DNA of 7,904 nt from UBA8437 sp003445035. Its GTDB lineage: Bacteria; Planctomycetota; Planctomycetia; Planctomycetales; Planctomycetaceae. Positions 1 to 6,051 of the stretch are shown one piece after another. Positions within the stretch are counted from its first letter, which is position 1, and each line of letters opens with the position of its first letter. The stretch covers positions 1 to 7,904 of the forward strand of contig CALCHI010000531.1 of assembly GCA_937901285.1 (NCBI GenBank), in the 5' to 3' direction. The notes below the pieces were generated by a model, which saw only the letters and a program-made list of their open reading frames with translations, did not search any database and was not told the origin of the DNA. A program made the position numbers and the translations under genes.

Positions 1-339
1 TCCCAAACCCGGGTCGTGAACCCCAGAGCGCTGTCTTGTGAGCCCGCAGTGTCAGCGCCCGGTCGCCACACGCGTCGTGCGCCTCGTCACCCCGGCCCTC
101 GTCAAAATGGTAGAGCGCAACGGTGTGCTGATCGGGCCGAAACGGTCTTCTCCAGTCCGACCCACCATTGTCTTCAGCCCGACACGGGTCCGACGAGACG
201 ACCAGAACAACTGACACAACAACAAATAGACGAAGACCAAACACGCAATGCTCCATTGCCAATCCCAAACCAGAACTCCGTCCGCGCCGCATCGCATCTC
301 CGGGCCTCGGACACCGAACCCCCAGTCTCCCTACCCTGA
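1..339. other. Left-edge stretch without a convincing gene
   Basis: A plus-strand frame is open from the window edge to a TGA at 337-339, but its product is rich in Pro, Arg, Thr and Gln, has little hydrophobic content and shows no recognisable domain. Its codons include several AGA, ATA and CTA, unlike the confident genes here. A minus-strand frame (52-297) contains a short hydrophobic run but has no well-placed ribosome binding site and no recognisable family. The plus-strand frame stops directly before repeat copy 1, which resembles the position of the other repeat copies after genes. It could therefore be the worn 3' end of a gene to the left. I see nothing else here. Confidence 0.4.
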
Positions 340-367
340 CCCCGGCGTTCAACCCGCCAGATCCGAA
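340..367 (+). repeat. Dispersed 3'-end repeat, copy 1
   Basis: This copy starts with the 15-base core CCCCGGCGTTCAACC shared by all three copies. It is identical to copy 2 over the first 21 bases, and it matches copy 3 at 25 of 28 positions, including an identical GATCCGAA tail at the same spacing. It begins one base after the stop codon of the left-edge plus-strand frame. On the other strand it contains the TGA that ends the LRR remnant. Half-sites GGCG and CGCC give only a weak 4-bp stem, so it is not an obvious terminator. Confidence 0.75.
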
Positions 368-693
368 TCGCGACACCCGGCGGCGTCCAGAACAGCAAGG
401 GGGCTGAGGGCTAGCCGGAGATCCTTCAGTTGGCCAATGCCCGGGTCGGTGACTCCGGTACTGACCAGATCAACAATCTGCAAATTGGTTGATCCCACCA
501 CGTGCGTCTGCCTCGCCTCAGCAATCCGTATGCGATCAGGGGCTGGGCGTTCCAGTTCGGCAAGTTCGCCGAGAAAAACAATTCCTCTATTCAGCCAGTT
601 TCTCAGCCAGGCGGCGACTTCGAGATCGCGCACGGAACACGTCAAACTGTCACGGCAAAAAGGTTGGTAGCGTTTTATCGCACGATCATGCAT
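349..693 (-). pseudogene. Decayed leucine-rich-repeat protein remnant
   Basis: The minus-strand frame ends at 349 and can be read back to an ATG at 691-693, although it stays open to 993 inside the opposite-strand PQQ gene. Between about 412 and 624 it shows three consecutive units of 23, 24 and 24 residues in the pattern of bacterial leucine-rich repeats. The last unit, LQIVDLVSTGVTDPGIGQLK, is almost canonical (LDL..T.VTD.GI..LK). The two earlier units keep the period but have Pro, Trp or Ser where Leu is expected, which fits single-base decay of leucine codons. There is no signal peptide, no adequate length and no full repeat array. LRR proteins usually act as protein-binding scaffolds; this remnant is unlikely to fold. 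The alternative is a small intact protein with divergent repeats, which I think less likely. Confidence 0.6.
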
Positions 694-803
694 GTTAGTC
701 GGCAATTCACCGGTTCCCTCGCGGCTCCATTCCCTATCGTGGCCTCGATATCCGGGCGGACTGCACACTTCTCGTAACAACGTCTTTATTGGTTTTTGTC
801 GAT

Positions 804-2048
804 ATGCGATCGATCGCCATCGCTTTCCTGCTCGGCAGTGCCGTGGGAACACTCGTTTCCGCAGCAGATTGGCATCAGTTCCGCGGCCCCCAGGGACAGG
901 GCCATGCAGACGCTCACGATCTTCCCACACGGTGGAGTGAAACCGAGAACGTCGTGTGGAAGATAGCCATCCCCGGCAAGGGACATTCCTCACCGGTGGT
1001 CGTCAACAACCAGGTCTGGCTGACGTCGGCGCAGGAGAACGGGCTGTCACTTCGTGCTCTTTGCATCGATCGCACGGGCGGCAAACTCATCCACAACGTC
1101 GAGTTGTTTCGGTCGAAGACTTCGGGGCCGAAGAATGTCAAGAACAGCTTTGCGAGTCCGACGCCTATCGTCGAGAAGGACCGCGTCTACATTCATTTCG
1201 GTCAACGCGGAACCGCCTGCCTTTCGACCTCCGGCGACGTGATCTGGAAAAACACGTCCCTGCAATACAGTCAGCCGTATGCGGGAGCGAGCACACCGAT
1301 TCTCTTTGAGGATTTCATGATCCTCACGTGCGACGGTACCGACTCGCAGTTCGTCGTCGCGTTGAACAAACGAACCGGCAAGGTGGAATGGAAAACGGTA
1401 CGCACCCATTTCAAGAAGCGAGCGATTCCCTTGCCGCTCATGGCCTATTCGACCCCCTTGATCGTCACTGTTAATGGAGTTCCTCAAATCGTGAGTTCCG
1501 CAGCCGATCACGCCGCCGCCTATGATGCGCGGACCGGCCGTGAGATCTGGTGGTTACGATACGATGGATTCTCCGAAGTGTTCCGACCCGTGACGTGGCG
1601 CGGTCTCGTTTTCCTGCAAGGATTCGAGAACGTCTCTGAAGTGAAACTGTACGCCGTTCGCCCCGACGGCAAGGGAGAGATCACAAAGACCCACGTCGAG
1701 TGGAAACTGGATCGGGGAGCACCGTTTGTACCGTCACCGCTTGTCGTAGGAGACGAACTGTACATCATCAGCGACGGCGGTATCGCGAGTTGTCTCGACG
1801 CCAGGAGCGGCCAGGAGCACTGGAAGGATCGCATCGGCGGCAACCACTCGGCATCCCCACTCTTCGGCGACGGCAAGATCTACTGTTTCAGCGAGCAAGG
1901 AGTGACCTCGGTGCTGGTTCCCGGCAAGAAGTTTCAGCGAGTTGCCAAGAACGAATTGGCGAGCGGCATCATTGCGTCACCGGCCGCAGCAGGTCGGGCA
2001 CTCTACATTCGAACGCAGTCACACCTCTACCGTATCGAGAAGCGGTAG
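804..2048 (+). CDS. Secreted PQQ-like beta-propeller repeat protein
   Basis: The 414-residue product starts with a typical signal peptide: Arg2, a hydrophobic core at residues 4-19, and a probable cut after VSA20. The mature protein opens with DWHQFRGP, a hallmark of planctomycete PQQ-like propeller proteins that are often labelled BamB-like. Propeller strands recur through the chain as 'SPVV/TPIV...V.....G....LD..TG...W' motifs, for example near residues 62-72, 117-147, 163-196, 216-249, 308-340 and 350-368. That is about six to eight blades, enough for one closed propeller. No PQQ ligand or dehydrogenase catalytic residues can be assigned, so a structural or binding role in the periplasm or envelope is more likely than an enzyme. 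I chose ATG 804 over an in-frame TTG at 789 because the signal peptide begins exactly there. Neither start has a Shine-Dalgarno sequence. Repeat copy 2 lies about 30 bases after the stop. Confidence 0.9.
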   Translation: MRSIAIAFLLGSAVGTLVSAADWHQFRGPQGQGHADAHDLPTRWSETENVVWKIAIPGKGHSSPVVVNNQVWLTSAQENGLSLRALCIDRTGGKLIHNVELFRSKTSGPKNVKNSFASPTPIVEKDRVYIHFGQRGTACLSTSGDVIWKNTSLQYSQPYAGASTPILFEDFMILTCDGTDSQFVVALNKRTGKVEWKTVRTHFKKRAIPLPLMAYSTPLIVTVNGVPQIVSSAADHAAAYDARTGREIWWLRYDGFSEVFRPVTWRGLVFLQGFENVSEVKLYAVRPDGKGEITKTHVEWKLDRGAPFVPSPLVVGDELYIISDGGIASCLDARSGQEHWKDRIGGNHSASPLFGDGKIYCFSEQGVTSVLVPGKKFQRVAKNELASGIIASPAAAGRALYIRTQSHLYRIEKR

Positions 2049-2076
2049 TCGAAACGCTTTGCCAGTGACCCGCTCC

Positions 2077-2106
2077 AGCCCCGGCGTTCAACCCGCCAGG
2101 TGCGAC
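2077..2106 (+). repeat. Dispersed 3'-end repeat, copy 2
   Basis: Bases 2079-2099 are identical to copy 1 over 21 bases. With copy 3 it shares the 15-base core and the preceding AG. It lies 28 bases after the TAG stop of the PQQ-like gene and about 210 bases before the EF-hand gene, in the same orientation as the gene it follows. It may form a weak stem (GGCG/CGCC with flanking C-G pairs after a mismatch). Confidence 0.75.
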
Positions 2107-2305
2107 CCCCGCCCTTCGTGTTTCTTCCGAGACCCTGGTTTTCCCGTGGCCGTACAGCAGTCCTTCGCGAAGTTCGAGAAGCTGGCAAGGATTGCCGTTC
2201 TTTCCCGTCCAGATTCCTGGTGAGCGACGGATTCGTTTCAGGTCACTTCGTTCGACAGGTTAGACTGATCGGTACGCCAGTCATTGTCACGAGATGCGAC
2301 GGAAC

Positions 2306-2309
2306 GGAG
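2306..2309 (+). promoter_or_regulatory. Ribosome binding site of the EF-hand gene
   Basis: GGAG lies six bases before ATG 2316. The reading frame is open much further upstream, to a GTG at 2100. This site and the hydrophobic leader that follows fix the start at 2316 and leave the upstream open frame as non-coding. Confidence 0.65.
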
Positions 2310-2315
2310 CCTTTC

Positions 2316-2963
2316 ATGAGCCTCACCAGTGTGTTGTTTTGCCTGATCGGGATCGCCCCGACGGTCAAAGACGCTGAGGACGTCACTTTTCGTCAGCGGG
2401 TCCTCGCCAAGTTCGATACAGACGATGACGGTCGGTTGAACGCCACCGAACGAAAGGCTCTGCGGAAAGCCGGCAGCCCCTTTGCAAGGAAACGACCGGG
2501 GTTCAGGCGGCCGCGGTACGATCCAGCCACCGTCAAGAAATACGACCAGGACGGCAACGGTGAACTCGATCGCAAGGAAGCCCGTGCCGCACAAAACGGC
2601 CTGCGTGCCAAGTGGGGAGAACTGGTCGGTGTTTACAAGGCCTTCGAGAAGGACGAGCCCGTTGTCGCGAACCTCAAGAAGATGGAGAGCGACGCAAAAT
2701 CCGGAAAAATCAAGGATTTCCCTCCCGACCTTTACGGCTGGATTCGCGGCAGCATCGAACGAGCCGGCCGCAGCAAGAATCGAAACAAGGGTCGACAACC
2801 ACGCGGTCACATCCTGGAACAATTCGACAGCGACCGGAACGGACGTCTTGATGCCCGGGAGCTCAGAAAAGCCAGGGCCGCCATCGCCAAGAAACAATAC
2901 GACGCCAAGAAAAAACACGACGCCAAGCCAGTCATCAAATCGAAGAAGCCGACCGGCAAGTGA
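2316..2963 (+). CDS. EF-hand calcium-binding protein, probably exported
   Basis: The 215-residue product has a short hydrophobic leader (residues 2-16) without a positive n-region, so export is likely but not certain. It contains three canonical 12-residue EF-hand loops: DTDDDGRLNATE (34-45), DQDGNGELDRKE (77-88) and DSDRNGRLDARE (171-182). Each has acidic or Asn ligands at positions 1, 3 and 5, Gly at 6, a hydrophobic residue at 8 and Glu at 12, so all three should bind Ca2+. The loops sit in a basic protein: residues 50-70 are Arg-rich and the last 30 residues are Lys-rich. The middle region (about 95-150) is helical-looking and unassigned. It ends 24 bases before the CotH-family gene, so the two are probably co-transcribed. 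A calcium-dependent accessory or substrate role for the CotH protein is possible but is inference. Small EF-hand proteins of this type are common in planctomycetes and mostly uncharacterised. Confidence 0.85.
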   Translation: MSLTSVLFCLIGIAPTVKDAEDVTFRQRVLAKFDTDDDGRLNATERKALRKAGSPFARKRPGFRRPRYDPATVKKYDQDGNGELDRKEARAAQNGLRAKWGELVGVYKAFEKDEPVVANLKKMESDAKSGKIKDFPPDLYGWIRGSIERAGRSKNRNKGRQPRGHILEQFDSDRNGRLDARELRKARAAIAKKQYDAKKKHDAKPVIKSKKPTGK

Positions 2964-2987
2964 CAGTCAACTGTCTCTGGTGAGCAG

Positions 2988-5606
2988 ATGAATGGTCGCC
3001 CGAATCGTCACGTCAAGAAACAAACCATGAAGCATGTTTCCTTTTTTCTCCTGTCGCTGTTTTGTGTGGTCCCGTCATCGGTACGGGCCCAGATTCGACT
3101 CACGGAATTCTGTGCAGAAAATCTGAACAATCTGGCCGACGAAGACGGTGACACAAGCGACTGGATCGAGATCCACAATTCGTCTCAAACCGATCAGAGC
3201 TTGCTGGGCTGGTCGCTGACCGACAATGGCGTGGATTCCAGGAAATGGTCCTTTCCTGAGATCACCTTGAAAGCCGGCGAGTACCTGGTCGTCTTTGCCT
3301 CCGGGAAAGACCGGAAAACCAAAAACCGTCCTCTGCACACCAACTTCAAGCTCAGCAAGCGAGGCGAATACCTGTCCCTGACCAATCCGACCGGCAAGAG
3401 AGTCGACGGTTTCGACCCGGTATTTCCGCCGCAGAAAACCGACATCACGTTCGGGCGGCCCGCCGGAGATCCGCGGCCGACACCTCGTTTTCTTGCTTTC
3501 CCAACTCCCGGCAGAAAAAACGCCACCACACGAACAGGAACACTGTCGACGATCTCACTGTCTCAAGCTCACGGTCTCTTCAAAGAGCCATTTGTCCTGA
3601 AGGCCAGCGCTGCCGATCGTGACGTGACCATCCGGTACACGCTCGACGGCAGTCGGCCCAACGAATCCAGTCGCGTGCTGGGTGGACCGATGGAGATCAC
3701 CAAAACCACCGTCATCAGGGTCCGGGGCTACAGGGCAGGGCACACTCCGACACCAACGGTCACACGCAGCTACATCTTTCCTGCCGATCGGCTTGACGAT
3801 TCTGCCGATGGATTGCCACCTGCCAATTATCCCTTCAAGTGGGGAGTTGGCGACGCACGCTACGGAATGGACAGCACGATCATTGGCAACCCGCGGCATC
3901 GCAAGAAACTCCTGTCCGCACTGTATGCCCTGCCGAGCTATTCCATCGTGCTGGAAGCGGAAAGCCTCTTCAGCAACGAAACGGGTATCTACGCCCACGC
4001 CGGCTGGCACGGTCGAGGAGCCGAGCGTCCGTGTTCATTTGAATTGCTTCCCGCTGGTCCGGACGAACCGGGTTTCCAGATCGAGTGTGGAATCCGGATG
4101 CGCGGTGGCTTCAGTCGCCGACCAACGATCCCCAAACACGGGTTCCGTTTCTTCTTCCGGCCGCGATATGGAACCGAACGACTCAAATACGACCTGTTCG
4201 GTGGTGCTGCCGCGAAGGAATTCAGCCACGTCGATCTCCGCTGCAGCCAAAACTACGCCTGGCATCACGGCTTCACCGCCAACGCACTCTACATCCGCGA
4301 CCAGTTCAACCGGGATCTCCAACTCGCCATGGGCCACCCATCCCCGCGTGGCAATTTTCGTCACGTCTACATCAACGGACACTACTGGGGCCTCTACAAC
4401 ACATGTGAACGACCCAAGCCGCTCTTCGGAGAGATCTACATCGGTGGCAAGAAAGAGGATTACGACATCGTCAAGATCCAGGGCGGCTACTCCGAAGGAG
4501 CGCGCCGCACCTACCAGGTATTCCCAACCGACGGAAAAATGGACCTCTGGTCACGTCTCGATGCCCTTTCTCAGCGAGACTTGAGCGACTTGAACGCGTA
4601 TTGCCAGATGATTGGCGTCAAGCCCGACGGAAGTCGCGATCCCAATTCCAGACGGCTGCTCGACCCGGTCAATCTCATCGATTACATGCTGGTCATCTTC
4701 TACGGCGGAAACCTGGATGCCCCGATCAGCTGGTTCGGCAACAACCGGGGCGGAAACAACTGGCACGGATTGATGAACCGGACCCAGGACAAAGGATTTC
4801 GTTTCATCATCTGGGACTCAGAACACACTCTCCTGGACCTGCGGGAAGACCGGCTCGGCCCGTTCCCTCTCGGCACGACCGCCGACCGAAGTAACCCCCA
4901 CTGGTTGTACCAGCGATTGCTCAGCAACAAGGAATTCCGTGTCCTGCTCACCGATCGCATCTCCAAACACCTGCTTCGGGACGGGGTCCTCACACCAGCC
5001 CGGGCCACTCCCCTGTTCGACCGTCGAATCGCAGAAATCAAGGAAGCCCTCTTCGCCGAGGCAGCCCGCTGGGGCAACCCGCGCAAGACCTTCGCCTCTG
5101 TCTTGAACGGAACGATCGGCCGAACCAATCCAAACGACTCGGGCATTGCCAAGTACGCGGCCTGGTTCAAGGAAGTGGAACGAACCAGGACGCAGTACAT
5201 TCCTCAACGGTCTCGCATCATCATCGACCAGTTCTTTGGTCGTGGTCTTTATCCGGACCTTCCCGAAATCGAAGCGAGGTGGAAACCTTCTCCGCCCGGC
5301 AGCAAAGCAAAACGGCTGGAACTCCAGGCTGGCACATCGCAGATCTACTACACGATGAACGAACGAGACCCCCGGCGTTTCGGGGGCAAACTGGACAAGA
5401 CCGCCAGGCTCTACGAGAACCCGGTGGCAGTCAAAGCCGGCGTTCGCATTTTGTGCCGGATCCGTGGAGACGGAGAATGGGGCCCACTGAGAGAAATTCG
5501 CGCCGGCCAACGGCTGGCACTTGGCGGTTCGCAACGACCTGTCAAGTCGGCAAGCCCCGGCGTTCAACCTTCCGGATCCGAACGACAGGGCGTAGCGAAA
5601 GACTGA
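2988..5606 (+). CDS. Secreted lamin-tail / CotH kinase family protein
   Basis: The 872-residue product has a signal sequence (hydrophobic core about residues 18-29, cut probably after VRA34). A lamin-tail-like domain follows at about 36-155 (start ..IRLTEFCAEN.., then DWIEIHN, W.L.D). Next come a chitobiase/Fn3-associated beta-sandwich at about 188-264 (IRYTLDGSRPN), a CotH kinase domain at about 315-700, and a second chitobiase-like sandwich at about 757-837 (IYYTMNERDPR). CotH signatures visible are RGGFSRR..IPK (372-383, with K383 the likely nucleotide-binding Lys), NGHYWGLYNTCE (463-474), D577 followed by N585/N586, and W609-D610-x-E612. The known family phosphorylates secreted or spore-coat proteins with ATP and divalent metal; substrate and activity here are unknown. 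GGTGA at 2979-2983 supports the 2988 start; ATG 3027 also gives a good signal peptide. The C-terminal 17 residues come from repeat copy 3. Probably an operon with the EF-hand gene. Confidence 0.88.
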   Translation: MNGRPNRHVKKQTMKHVSFFLLSLFCVVPSSVRAQIRLTEFCAENLNNLADEDGDTSDWIEIHNSSQTDQSLLGWSLTDNGVDSRKWSFPEITLKAGEYLVVFASGKDRKTKNRPLHTNFKLSKRGEYLSLTNPTGKRVDGFDPVFPPQKTDITFGRPAGDPRPTPRFLAFPTPGRKNATTRTGTLSTISLSQAHGLFKEPFVLKASAADRDVTIRYTLDGSRPNESSRVLGGPMEITKTTVIRVRGYRAGHTPTPTVTRSYIFPADRLDDSADGLPPANYPFKWGVGDARYGMDSTIIGNPRHRKKLLSALYALPSYSIVLEAESLFSNETGIYAHAGWHGRGAERPCSFELLPAGPDEPGFQIECGIRMRGGFSRRPTIPKHGFRFFFRPRYGTERLKYDLFGGAAAKEFSHVDLRCSQNYAWHHGFTANALYIRDQFNRDLQLAMGHPSPRGNFRHVYINGHYWGLYNTCERPKPLFGEIYIGGKKEDYDIVKIQGGYSEGARRTYQVFPTDGKMDLWSRLDALSQRDLSDLNAYCQMIGVKPDGSRDPNSRRLLDPVNLIDYMLVIFYGGNLDAPISWFGNNRGGNNWHGLMNRTQDKGFRFIIWDSEHTLLDLREDRLGPFPLGTTADRSNPHWLYQRLLSNKEFRVLLTDRISKHLLRDGVLTPARATPLFDRRIAEIKEALFAEAARWGNPRKTFASVLNGTIGRTNPNDSGIAKYAAWFKEVERTRTQYIPQRSRIIIDQFFGRGLYPDLPEIEARWKPSPPGSKAKRLELQAGTSQIYYTMNERDPRRFGGKLDKTARLYENPVAVKAGVRILCRIRGDGEWGPLREIRAGQRLALGGSQRPVKSASPGVQPSGSERQGVAKD
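5553..5591 (+). repeat. Dispersed 3'-end repeat, copy 3 (inside the CotH reading frame)
   Basis: It carries the shared 15-base core at 5555-5569 and the GATCCGAA tail of copy 1 at 5575-5582, at the same spacing. Unlike copies 1 and 2 it lies before the stop codon and is translated as SPGVQPSGSE and following residues at the C-terminus of the CotH protein. The pair CCGG/CCGG around an 11-base loop could form a 4-bp stem, where copies 1 and 2 have a mismatch. Confidence 0.75.
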
Positions 5607-5631
5607 GGAGCAACCCGATCCTGACTCCTCA
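5604..5631 (+). terminator. Possible hairpin at the end of the CotH gene
   Basis: TGAGGAG (5604-5610) and CTCCTCA (5625-5631) form a perfect 7-bp inverted repeat around a 14-base loop. The left arm contains the CotH stop codon. There is no T-run after it, so intrinsic termination is uncertain; it could instead protect the mRNA end. Confidence 0.35.
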
Positions 5632-5657
5632 ATGTGACGGTCGTTCTTGACGGCACG

Positions 5658-5669
5658 GTTCTCGAGAAC
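5658..5669. promoter_or_regulatory. 12-bp perfect palindrome, possible operator
   Basis: GTTCTCGAGAAC is a perfect palindrome, followed at 5672-5690 by CGAGT and ACTCG arms around nine bases; GAGAAC recurs at 5682-5687. It lies between the CotH gene and the end of the PQQ remnant, far (about 390 bases) from the next start codon. Function is unknown; it could equally be part of a 3' structure. Confidence 0.25.
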
Positions 5670-5675
5670 AACGAG

Positions 5676-5870
5676 TCACTTGAGAACTCGACCAGTGTGC
5701 CGCGGATTCCGACCGAACGTGGGCCACGGGCATTCAGCAAGCCCCATGCTGTCAGGCTTGATAGCAAACAGCTTTCCGCCCGCTGAACCGACATCGATCG
5801 TTCCGGCATCAGCGATTGTCGGTAACGAAACCACGTCGCTCAGAATCACGACCTTTCCCATCGAGATTTC
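5676..5870 (-). pseudogene. 3' remnant of a PQQ-like beta-propeller gene
   Basis: The minus-strand frame from about 5870 to the TGA at 5676-5678 encodes GTIDVGSAGGKLFAIK and then CPWPTFGRNPRHTGR. These match the last blade and the conserved C-terminus (GTIYVGS.DGKLYAIK ... PWP.FG.N..HTGR) of a common PQQ-like propeller family. An in-frame TGA lies four codons before the first ATG (5859-5861), and upstream of it the frame shows no further propeller pattern. Only about 60 residues of a family normally several hundred long remain. It is not a copy of the intact propeller gene at 804-2048, which starts and ends differently. Most likely a deletion and point mutations removed the rest. A start at 5861 making a 61-residue peptide is possible but would not fold as a propeller. 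Confidence 0.65.
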
Positions 5871-6037
5871 TCACGTCCTGAGCCCCGTCTTACCGTCCCG
5901 CCTCCGGTGTCGGGCGGTGGAACCAGGAAATCTCAATATTTCCCTGAAAGGTCCCGGCCGGTCACCGGTAGTGATGGTGTAGCGCAAAACGAACCGCATT
6001 CGCGATGCGCTGGACATTCGTCACCGGGACAGGTTTT
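5871..6037. other. Non-coding stretch before the TSP3 gene
   Basis: No gene is seen. An 11-base palindrome-like element CCGGTCACCGG lies at 5958-5968. A small GCAT/ATGC stem lies near 5997-6009. The promoter of the TSP3-repeat gene should lie here or in the preceding remnant, but I cannot pick convincing -35 and -10 boxes. Confidence 0.35.
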
Positions 6038-6044
6038 GAGAGGA
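6038..6044 (+). promoter_or_regulatory. Ribosome binding site of the TSP3-repeat gene
   Basis: GAGAGGA lies seven bases before ATG 6052 and agrees with the start set by the signal peptide. Confidence 0.65.
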
Positions 6045-6051
6045 CACTGCG

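Noticed and set aside
52..297. Minus-strand frame with a hydrophobic run that could be a small membrane protein
   Set aside because: There is no properly spaced ribosome binding site, no recognisable family and no context. The hydrophobic run is the complement of an A/C-rich stretch.
690..803. Search for a divergent promoter between the LRR remnant and the PQQ-like gene
   Set aside because: No -35/-10 pair with acceptable spacing was convincing, and planctomycete promoter consensus is not well enough defined to call one by eye.
2100..2315. Upstream extension of the EF-hand reading frame to a GTG start
   Set aside because: The extension shows no domain, overlaps repeat copy 2, and would bury the hydrophobic leader. 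GGAG before ATG 2316 supports the shorter protein.
4818..5567. Long minus-strand open frame opposite the CotH gene (249 residues)
   Set aside because: It is the shadow of a gene with strong codon bias. The plus-strand frame has clear domains, and the antisense product has none.
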